Assembly: GCA_037962975.1 (NCBI GenBank) | Contig: CM075671.1 | Coordinates: 13,253,001 to 13,317,000 of the forward strand | Reading direction: 5' to 3' | Length of the DNA stretch: 64,000 nucleotides | Source of the DNA: Clitoria ternatea | Lineage: Eukaryota; Streptophyta; Magnoliopsida; Fabales; Fabaceae | In this document: positions 49,930 through 59,444 of the stretch, in pieces | Layout of the letters: each line of letters begins with the position of its first letter | Position numbering within the stretch: position 1 is the first letter of the stretch | Program-made: the position numbers and the translations under genes | The notes under the pieces: generated by a model | The model's database searches: none | Seen by the model: the letters and a program-made list of their open reading frames with translations, nothing else | Told to the model about the DNA's origin: nothing

Positions 49930-50792
49930 AGTGACTTCCTTAATTTCCTTGAGTTTTTTGTTTTAACTGATTGTTAAGATTTTTTGGTAATGATAATGCA
50001 TGACAAGTTTACCCACGTTTAGTTGTAGTAAAATAAAGTGTTGTTCCACTGGGGGACTATTGAAACTTAAAAGGTTCAGTTCAAATAATTTGAGCGGGAG
50101 AAAAAGTGGTTTTCATTGTGATATAAAATAGTACAAACTAATATAGGCATGCATAAACAGTACTAAAATAAAGGAAAGTTCAAATATAGAGAAACTGGGA
50201 TTTAATTTCATTTATCTCACCCTTATTAACCTTAGATACATTCATATAAATGATATCTAGATCTATCGACTTTTACACAACAAATCTTAGATTAACCGTT
50301 TCGATTCCTCGAATCTGAAATCCTAAGAAAACCTCTAAAACAACGATTCCTTAATCATTTTAACAAGTTTTCCAATATTTTATTCAGTTGTTAGAAGTGT
50401 TCAATATGTTGGAGGTTATTCCTAACATCATAGAATATTGAGTACTTTATTTAGATTAGTTTTCAGAAATCATTTTCCAACAACTTCAGAAAACTGAATC
50501 AAGAAACTATTTATTTAATAGAATCAAGCAAATAATATGGAATGAAATACCAAAATCAATAGAATAGTTACCATATATATGTCAATATAGAGCCAATGTA
50601 TGAAGGATTTGAATCAACTACATTCAATCCTAAAAAGGAGTTTAGCCACTCATGGTAGCCATTACAAACTATCAAATAGGAAAAAAAGGAGAAGAAAAGC
50701 TTCCAGGCCTTCAACAATGTCTTCCAAAATAAGGGTTTATTTTTTTCTTTTTTATTTTCCTTTTTGTCCCTTGGTTTTTTGAGTTGACCCGT

Positions 50793-50800
50793 TAAATATA
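50793..50800 (-). promoter_or_regulatory. TATA-like box next to palindrome array 1
   Basis: TATATTTA on the minus strand, 7 bp from the first palindrome at 50807. Motif and position only. Confidence 0.35.
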
Positions 50801-50806
50801 GTTGGC

Positions 50807-51177
50807 CTTGCTTAAGCGAGCATAGCCTTGCTCAAGCAAGAGCTAATTGCAGTTAGTGACTCAACTGCTTAATTCTTCAAAGTCTCGCTTAAGCGAGATC
50901 ACATCTGATGCTACTACCCTTGTTTTTGCTTGAGCGAACTGTTTCTCGCTTAAGCGAGTACAATTCCCAGAGTTTCTGCAGCTTTCTCACTCAAGCGAGC
51001 AAGGCTTCGCTTAAGCGAGATTCAATCTAATGCTCTCTGGATAGATTTCGCTTAAGCGTGATTTAGCTCACTTAAGTGAATACCTTTAGTGCCTTTTTAT
51101 CTTCTCCTCACTCAAGCGAGAAAAACCACGCTCAAGCGGATATCTCGCTCAAACGAATTTGGCCTCGCTTAAGCAAG
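50807..51177. repeat. Palindrome array 1: 13 copies of CTCGCTTAAGCGAG-like 14-mers
   Basis: Copies start at 50807, 50827, 50884, 50925, 50945, 50986, 51006, 51047, 51067, 51107, 51127, 51144 and 51164. Those at 50884 and 50945 are perfect 14-bp palindromes. Most steps alternate 20 and 41 bp, giving a period of about 61 bp with two palindromes per unit. Spacer sequence is related between units but more diverged than the palindromes. Confidence 0.92.
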
Positions 51178-51722
51178 ATACTCCATATTTGCTTGAATTT
51201 TTTTTCATTTCAGCTGATCCTTTCTCCAATTCCCTTATTTACATACCTAAAAGTAATAAAATAAGGATTAAATGCTATCGAAGCTAACAAAACCAAGGTT
51301 GAAATATATAACTTCAATTTATTGTTGTTTTACAAATTTATTAGCATTTAAATCCAATAATTTCTCAACATAACTTTCCAAATAATATAGAAATTTATGC
51401 ACAAATGGACATTTATCAGTGATATGCCATGTTGGTCTGATGCTCATGGTGAATGTGATAAGGGGATTTTATAGTGTGGATGGGGGTGAGATGAAAAGAC
51501 ACTAGACTTGATGGATGGTGTGAAGGGTTGTAAAAATTTAGTTACAAAATGGGAATGGGTGGAATTCAATGGGTGAGTGTAACTGAAATTAAATATACCC
51601 AAATGTTTTAAAATGTTTCATAATTAAGGGAACTGAAGAGTCATAAGTTTTGAGTTCAAAGGGACATGAAAAGAAGAGTTTGAATGTAAATGAGGAATGA
51701 AATTAGGGTTTCTATGTCGGGG

Positions 51723-51730
51723 TATTTATA
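51723..51730 (-). promoter_or_regulatory. TATA box next to palindrome array 2
   Basis: CTATAAATACC on the minus strand (core TATAAATA). It lies 16 bp from the first motif of array 2, with a pyrimidine-rich leader-like sequence downstream on that strand. Confidence 0.5.
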
Positions 51731-51745
51731 GGAGTTTGGCATATA

Positions 51746-52435
51746 GGTGTAAGCACACTCATCCCAGCATAGACACACTAGGTTTTTGCTTAGCATTTGA
51801 AATTTGGAACAGAACCTAAGTGTAGGCACGTTAGTCACTAGCGTAGGCACGCTGGCTTATTTTCTAAAGACATATTTTTTCTTGATCATGCGCGTGGATA
51901 CACTAGGTGGGGCGTAGGCACGCCGAGTCTCTGCCTGATTGCTTCAAAAAAGTCTGACTTCTAGCGTAAGGACGCTTAGAGTAGCGTGTGCACACAGAGA
52001 TCAGTGCAGATAACCTGTGACCACTGCCTGCACTAGGCATGGACACACCGCCTCTAACATAAGCACGCTGGGTCTCTGGCTCCTGCTCCTAAATTTTCTT
52101 AAATCCAACGTAACCTCACGCTAGGTAGCATAGGTACAATGGGCCCTTGATTCATGTTGACTTGTTTTTTAGAGTTTTACACGTAGACAAGCTAGGGTCA
52201 ACGTAGGCACACTGACTCTCTGCTCTAGGAACTGACGCTACCTATTTCCTAGCATACCCCTATGTTGGCCAGTATAAGCACGCGTAAATCTTGGGTCTTC
52301 AATTTTTTCTAGGACATGGCTCCAGCGTAAGCATGCTAGATGGAACATACTTACGTTGAGGCCCTGGTTCAATGTGTTGGTTTCCTCCTTTTCTGAGCGT
52401 ACACCCACGCTACGCCAACGTGGTACGCCACGCTT
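51746..52435. repeat. Palindrome array 2: about 10 units of 72 bp, each with two AGCGTAGGCACGCT-like motifs
   Basis: First-motif starts: 51746, 51819, 51891, 51963, 52035, 52107, 52180, 52251, 52324, 52396. Second-motif starts: 51766, 51840, 51911, 51983, 52056, 52127, 52200, 52271, 52344, about 52418. The pair is 20-21 bp apart and the unit 71-74 bp. The motif has inverted arms AGCGT/ACGCT. The array lies directly upstream of a minus-strand TATA box and is probably part of a retroelement U3. Confidence 0.9.
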
Positions 52436-52439
52436 CTAG

Positions 52440-53890
52440 TTCCACCATTCGGCCAGCATCGCTTCACCGTCGCCCGAGATGACCTCTGTCATCGCTGGTC
52501 TCCCCTCCTTCTCGGTCTTCTTTCTTTCTTTATTTCTCTTTAACTTGGCACTGCCCCCGTCCCTTTTCCTTTCTAACTCTTTTCTCTTCTATTTAAAGTT
52601 TTTAGTTTAAGTTAGTTAGTTTTTATGGTTTCCTCCAAGGCTAACTTTGGTTGGTCGATCCAGGCGGAAGACATTGTTAGGTGGGGAGTTTGGTCGGGGC
52701 AGCACATTTGTTAAAAGATAATGCAGGGCCATGAGCCTTATCCCGAGGCTTATTTAGGTTTTTTTTTTCTTCCTAGTCCTTTTTGTTCTATTTTTGTTAA
52801 TATTGAGTTTAGTTTTTTTTTGGTTTTGTTTTGGGCTAAGACTTACTAGGATTTCAATTTTATTTAATCTATTTTTTATTTTATTGTTCTGACGGAAAAA
52901 GGAAAAGAAAGAAAAAGGTAATAATAAGGTCCCTTCCCCATTGTGGGTGTGTCATTTCGAATTACTTGGTTATCTTGATTGGTTTCATTTTATTTTAACT
53001 TGTTTTATTCGAAGCGGAATGAGCAAGATACTTTACTAATTTTCAAAAGCAAATACAAATTTTTTTTATAAAAGGAGAAACGTGAAGGTTGATACATGTA
53101 TGGAGTACTTTTTCTTGTATCTTTCATTTGACATAAAACCTCCTTTATTTTAAAAAATAAAATGTAATGGGATTTCTCTCTTTTTATCTTTTTTTTAATT
53201 CAAAATAGCTTTTCTTTAAATTAAGTCAAAATTTTGAATTTCTCTCAACAAGAAATCTTTTCCAAAACCCTTTAAAAATCTTTTTCAAGAAAACTAAAAA
53301 TCAATTTTTAAATTTTGTTTCCAAACCAAGAACTACATAGCCCTGATTTTTCGATGTACCCGAGAATACACAGGAGCATGAATAATTCATGTCGGACTCG
53401 TTTTCCTTTTAGTAATTCTCATCGCTGTTGTTTATTTTGATCGATTTTAAAATTGCTACTATTTAAATTAAAATACCATTTTATTACGATAAAATTAATT
53501 TAAACAAGATATCTTGATGATCTTGTCACGTTTTACAACTTCACTTTTATTCATAAAAAAATAGTTTTTTTTATAATAAGATTAATTTAAATGAGACATC
53601 TTGTTAAGTTTTGATCATGTTTGATTTAAGATTAATTTAGACTAGACATTTTGTTATTGTTGTTAAGTTTTAAACGTGTTCGACTTAATGTTAACAACTT
53701 AGTCGAGACATCTTGTTAACTTTATTTCAAAAATTTCTTTTTCCTTGTGCATGTCATTCAATTCCTTTTGTTAGAAGGTTAAATAAATTTTTGGGCTATT
53801 TAAAATATACGCGGTCAATTTAAAGTAACCTTTTTATAATAGACAATGGGAGATGCTAATAACTTCTCTATCTATAATTCAATTTCTGAA
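52440..53890. other. Intergenic, probably older retroelement DNA
   Basis: No ORF of note. Within it, 53478-53722 holds four degraded units of about 55-70 bp with AGATTAATTTA and GACATCTTGTTAA. A pyrimidine-rich block lies at 52490-52600. Confidence 0.4.
53478..53722. repeat. Degenerate tandem repeat, about four units of 55-70 bp
   Basis: The words ATTAATTTAAACAAGATATC, ATTAATTTAAATGAGACATC, ATTAATTTAGACTAGACATT and TTAGTCGAGACATC recur with a following CTTGTTAA-type ending. Confidence 0.7.
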
Positions 53891-53924
53891 TTTAAATGAC
53901 TTGTGTCTTAACAAAATTGTTCCA

Positions 53925-54125
53925 AATAGGAATGTGATGTGTACATTGCATTGTAGATGGCCAAATATTATCATATGTTCCTAACGTAGGTGCAACGTTC
54001 GTTTCTGATTTTTCATTCACACGCGGAAGAACCACTTCAAGAAGGCAAAGAACAGTGTGAATGTGTGAAACCAATTTCAGTTGTGCTGTAAATTCATGGA
54101 GCACCCATCATAAAGGTAGTCAAAG
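53925..54125. repeat. Duplicated upstream block of kinase A (copy 2)
   Basis: Direct-orientation copy of 23940-24175, with small indels. It is followed within about 70 bp by the copy of the kinase B upstream block. Confidence 0.85.
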
Positions 54126-54189
54126 GACAGTTTTGACGATGCTTGAGGGTATAATTGACACAGACACCTTAATTCTAATTGTGAGGAGG

Positions 54190-54860
54190 TGTGTTAAAGT
54201 TTGATGTACAGCTAATATCTAAATTTAACCAGGAATATTTATAATGTCATTCGAATTCGTGCTTTAGAAGTTGAGGTGATGTATTAAAATGTTAACTAAA
54301 ATTGAATTAGGTCAATATCTAAATTTGACCAGTTGGGTTTATGCAATGTTTAGAAAAATAAAATAAAATATTGAATTCCACCACTGTCCGAAATTCCATG
54401 AATCTCGTTTCGCATTGGCTTTGCTCTGAGTGGTATGGTTCTTGACTTCTTCTGAATTATAATGTCATTTTGGACTCTATAATTTTGCGGGTTTGGAAGA
54501 ATTGGTGGTATGATTTGACTTTGTTTGGTTTGCAGTTGAGGAAACGGAGTTAGAAAAATAGAAAAATTTAAGGGTTGATATTGATCATTCACGGTGTTCA
54601 AAATAGTTAAAACTTAGTTTGGCCGTAAGATCTATTTTTGGGATTGGTCAAGAAACCAAACGGTATTGTTTTAGGAACGAGACGTGTACCGCTGCAATTT
54701 TCTTTCAAGTAGTGTTACTTGCATTGTGTCATAATCACCATTATTATTTATACATTTAAAGTTTCCATATTTGCCATAATTTCACATGTTTTCTCTAATA
54801 TACTTAAATCATATCATTCTTTTCTTTTTTTAAAAATTCCTCAGATAATATTGCTTAAAT
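54190..54860. repeat. Duplicated upstream block of kinase B (copy 2)
   Basis: Direct-orientation, indel-rich copy of 30560-30960. Longer than copy 1 because of internal insertions. Confidence 0.7.
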
Positions 54861-56374
54861 TTAATCAATCTCCAATTATTTTAATTACTAATATAAAAAT
54901 TTGAAGTTATCAATTTAAATTTGTTATATACTATAACAAATTAATAAGTAACTCATACAATTTGTTTTATATTGAACTCCTTAATTACAAAATTATTATA
55001 TTTTTATTCTAATATAAAAATTCCAAAAGTCTTATATTTTTCATCTCAAAATATATAGTTTTAATTTTTTATTATTTAGAATAATGGTAAAGGGGAGGGT
55101 CAAATATCAAGAAGTGGCCCTATAAATTTTTTTTTGTCATTTATGGGGTTAATATTATAACTTCTGGCAGTTTATACCGCACTTAAAGGATTACTCGTGG
55201 AATTGTTTTAGTCAAGCGCTGGCAACAACGCCAGAATTAGTGGCACTTGCTTGTTTAAACTGCCACAATATTTTACTTAAAATTTGTTAGAAATATCGCA
55301 TGCAATTTCTTTCTATTTACAACTGCCATCAATCAATGTCAAGAAAGAATGTAAACATTTATAAATTAAATCATAGAAAAAAAATAGCCAACAGATTAGC
55401 TTTAAAATTAAGATCATACTACACAAATTTCATCAAAACTAAAATTAATTGAAGGCAAAAGTTCATTACTTTTCAATACTAACAAAATCATCTATTAAAA
55501 CAAACCAAGCAAGCACCTGCAAGCAAAATAATACACATTATTGCCTCCAATTAAAGGCAAGTCACATTTTTAACGTTAGTAAATATAATAACTAGTGTAC
55601 ACTGTACAGTTACTTTTTCCCCTTATATTGGAGAGAGTTTTTTCTACACATGAAAGCACCATTAAATCCTTCTTTATGCCACTTAGGATCAACTTTGCTC
55701 AGAACTTATGCATTCAACACACACATTTACATAATCACCATTGACACATTAATTTCTCAATCCCTCAAAATCAAACTATTACGTTACTCTACCCAGAAAA
55801 AATCTCACTGGCATCCACAATAGTAAATCAATGGAAAATAAACAAATCATGTTAGGAAAAAAAAATAATTAAAATTCCTGATTTGCATGTTTTTGTAACA
55901 ATTCAAAAAATAACTTTATAAATAGAACGTACAAATCGATATTTCACGCATAAGTTAAACAAAAACTTGTGTCATACTACTAATTATTTATCAATAAACA
56001 TGGAACTATCCTCTAATTTGCTGACATAATATTTTGTGAATGTTATACCGGTTATAACCAACTAACTATCTACATTAATTAACATACTAATCTAAGTCAG
56101 TTATAACTTCTAAATGAACCATAACTCAATTTAATATACTTGACACTTTTTTATTTGCTGTTTTCCATTTTAAAAGTTAAAAAAATAAAATAAAATAGGT
56201 CAATCTTGACATCATTGTCTAGTATAATGTACACATGATGCAATTTATGTCAAGACCTTCTTTCACGTAGTTGAGAAATTTTTTGACTATATTAAGAAAG
56301 ACAATCGTTGCTTCTATCCCTATATTCTACAACATTTGTGCTACATTCAATTGCCCATATTGCCCAATACCAAA
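54861..56374. other. Upstream flank of kinase copy C
   Basis: AT-rich. A small fold-back lies at 55165-55265 (TGGCAGTTTA against TAAACTGCCA, with an inner CTGGC/GCCAG hairpin at 55218-55234), possibly the end of a DNA transposon. The last 250 bp resemble the kinase B 5' flank. Confidence 0.45.
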
Positions 56375-59109
56375 ATGATGGCTTTAATCATGATCCTTCT
56401 CAGTGTTGTTTCACAAACCATGGTGTACATGACTCCAACTACACTTGCTCTTGCTTAGAGTTCAGAGACTGATAAGCTTGCTTTGCTAGCTTTGAAGGAA
56501 AAACTTACCAATGGGGTGCCTGATTCCCTCCCATCATGGAACCACTCTTTGCATTTCTGTGAATGGCAGGGTGTTGAATGTGGTCATCGCCACATTAGAG
56601 TCACTGGCTTGCATTTGCAAAATCAAAACTGGGGTGGTACCCTTTGTCCTGCCTTAGGAAATCTAACTTTCCTTAGAAGCCTCAATCTTTCCAACATCAA
56701 CTTGAGGGATGAAATTCCCAGACAAATTGGTCGTTTAAAGAGGTTGAAGTTTCTTGACTTAAGCAATAACAACCTCCAAGGTGAGGTTCCTATTGAGCTT
56801 ACTAATTGTTCCAATCTTGAGGTACTTACATTGCTGTACAATAAACTCACTGGAAAAGTTCCCACATGGTTTGGTTCAATGGTTCAACTTACCAAGTTGA
56901 AACTTGGTGCTAACGATCTAGTTGGTACTATTCCACCTTACTTGGGAAATCTTTCATCACTCAAACTTATATCACTTTCAAGAAATCATTTAAAAGGAAA
57001 TATACCTCATAGTTTAGGTAGGTTGTCAAATTTAAAAGGATTGTATCTTGGTTCAAATAGTTTATCAGGAATAGTCCCTCCTTCTCTTTACAACCTTTCA
57101 AATATTCAAACTTTTGCTATTGGGGAGAACCGGTTATCTGGTACTCTTCCATCAAATATGCAACTTGCTTCCCAAATCTTCAAATATTTTTTATTGGAGG
57201 GAACCACTTCAGTGGAACATTCCCCTTTTCAATATCCAACATCACTGTGTTGGAATGGTTTGCTATCGGCTCAAATGGTTTTAATGGGTCAATTCCTCCT
57301 ACTTTGGGAAGTTTGAACAAGCTCGAGATATTTCACATAGGTGATAATAATTTCGGGAGTGGAAAAGCCAATGATTTGGATTTCCTTTCCTCATTAAGCA
57401 ATTGTACTGAATTGCACACACTTTGGTTGGATTTCAATAGATTTGGTGGTGTGTTGCCAGACTCCATAGGCAACTTATCTACCCATCTGAGCTCACTTGA
57501 TATGGGGAGTAATCAAATATCTGGAATGATACCAGAAGGAATTGGACAACTAATTGGGTTATCTGACTTCATTTTGGTAGATAATTTTTTAGAGGGAACT
57601 ATTCCACTTTCAATTGGAAATCTTAAGAATCTAGTAAGATTGGTCCTGCAACAAAACAAATTATCTGGCAACATTCCCTCTGTCATTGGCAATCTCACTG
57701 TGTTGTCCGAACTTTACCTTCACACTAATAAACTTGAAGGAAGCATTCCATTTACCCTTAGGTACTGCACTAGAATGCAGTCATTTGGTGTCGCTCTAAA
57801 CAACTTAAGTGGTGATATACCTAACCAAACATTTGGCCATTTAAAAGGTTTAATTAACCTTGACTTATCCACCAACTCCCTCACTGGTTCCATTCCTTCA
57901 GAGTTTGGAACCTTGAAGCACCTTTCCCTATTAGATCTATATGAAAACAAGTTTTCTGGTGAAATTCCCTTGGAACTTGGTGCTTCTTCTGCATTAACAG
58001 AGCTTGCACTGCAGAGAAACTTCTTCCATGGAAATATACCTTTGTCTTTTGGCACCTTAAGATCCCTTGAAATCTTAGACCTTTCTAACAACAACTTCTC
58101 AGGCACAATCCCTCGTGAGCTACAAAATCTGAATTTTTTTGAATACTTTGAACTTGTCTTTTAACAATCTCTATGGCGAGGTTCCCATAGGAGGTGTCTT
58201 TAGTAATGTCACAAAAATTTCACTCGTTGGAAACAAGGATCTTTGTGGCGGAATACCTCAACTGAAGCTTCCTGCATGCACTCTGCCCCCTTTAAAGAAA
58301 CACAAAAGATCTCTTCAAAAGAAAGTCATTTTCATCACTGTTTTTGGTGGGGTGTTGATCTCTGTCATTGGCAGTATCAGCATCTATTATCTTAGGAAAA
58401 GGCCCAACAAGTCATCTTCTTCACCATCTCTACAAAATAGGCACTTGAGAGTTTCTTATGGAGAGCTACATGAAGCAACCAACGGATTTTCCTCATCCAA
58501 CTTGGTAGGCGCAGGAAGCTTTGGTTCTGTATACAAAGGGTCTCTCCTCCATTTTGAAGAACCTATTGCTTTAAAGGTGTTGAATCTTGAGAAGCATGGG
58601 GCATCAAGGAGTTTCATTTCTGAATGCAAGGCTCTAGGAAAGATCAAACATCGGAATCTTGTCAAAATCCTCACTTGTTGTTCAAGTGTTGATTATAAAG
58701 GTGAGGATTTCAAGGCTATTGTCTATGAGTTCATGCCTAACGGGAGTCTAGAAAGTTTGCTGCACAGCAATGATGAAGAGCTTGGGTCTAGAAATGCAAA
58801 TCTCAGCTTTCAACATAGGCTAGATATTGCTCTTGATGTTGCTAATGCATTGGATTATCTTCACCATGGTTCCGAGCAACCTATAGTTCACTGTGATATT
58901 AAACCAAGCAATGTTCTTCTTGATGATCATTTTGTTGCCCACTTGGGAGATTTTGGGTTAGCAAGGCTCCTTCATGGGCATTGGGACATTCCAGCTCAGA
59001 TCAAGTTAGCTTATCTACAATTAAAGGAACCATTGGATATGTTTCTCCAGGTGAAGTACTTGCTTTCTCTAACCGTTTTACCTGCGCTTTTGAATTAGTA
59101 ACTTGTGGC
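56375..59109 (+). pseudogene. LRR receptor-like kinase copy C, inactivated; 3' exon separated by a copia insertion
   Basis: A subfamily XII kinase exon 1 closely related to kinase B but on the opposite strand. Lesions relative to A and B: a TAG stop at 56456-56458 in the signal-peptide end (TTG in A and B); a 1-bp loss near 57168-57173; a 1-bp gain in a T run at 58134-58140, which restores the frame; and a 1-bp loss near 58975 in the activation segment. LRRs, membrane helix, glycine loop (GAGSFG), catalytic Lys and HCDIKPSN are still legible. The exon ends at CCAG|GTGAAG (donor at 59061). The intron runs about 50 bp, to CTTGTGGC, where a copia LTR begins. The second exon is not in the window and should lie beyond the element. 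No full protein can be made. Confidence 0.93.
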
Positions 59110-59301
59110 TGTTATGAAATAAACTAGAAATTATGAAGGAAGAAGAATTATGGAGGAAGAGAAATTTGAAGAGAGAAATGAGAGAATAGAAATGAAGTTG
59201 TGTATTGTATTAATGAGTGAAGGGGGTATTTATAGGAGGTGAGAGGGGAACATTCATAAATATCAAAACTTTAGGGGGGACATCCATAATTATTCATAAT
59301 A
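59110..59301 (-). repeat. 3' LTR of the copia element (192 bp)
   Basis: On the plus strand it starts TGTTATGAA and ends TTCATAATA, a 9-bp inverted terminus with one mismatch. A minus-strand CTATAAATACC TATA box is at 59227-59234. Homology to kinase copy B breaks exactly at 59110, fixing the outer end. The inner end is set by the adjoining polypurine tract. Confidence 0.75.
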
Positions 59302-59310
59302 CTCCCCCTT
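59302..59310 (-). other. Polypurine tract of the copia element
   Basis: AAGGGGGAG on the minus strand immediately inside the LTR. A second purine run (GAGGGGGAG, 59451-59459) follows the RNase H stop codon and is an alternative. Confidence 0.65.
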
Positions 59311-59444
59311 GGATGTTCGTATTTAGAATGTCCCTCGTTAAAACCTTACTAGGAAAAACCCAGTGGGACAAAAACCTAGTGAAGGAAAAAGAGTACAACA
59401 TTCTTTACAAAGTATATCCGTAAAAATAATTAAATTACAAATAT

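Larger units (their letters stand above)
49991..51418 (-). mobile_element. LTR-like segment carrying the 61-bp palindrome array
   Basis: Bounded on the plus strand by TGATAATGCA at 49991 and ...ACATTTATCA at 51418, which form a short imperfect inverted terminus. It carries a minus-strand TATA-like box (50793-50800) with the palindrome array just upstream, as expected of U3. The ORF at 49929 begins about 60 bp below it. I found no matching second LTR and no target duplication, so boundaries are provisional. Confidence 0.4.
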
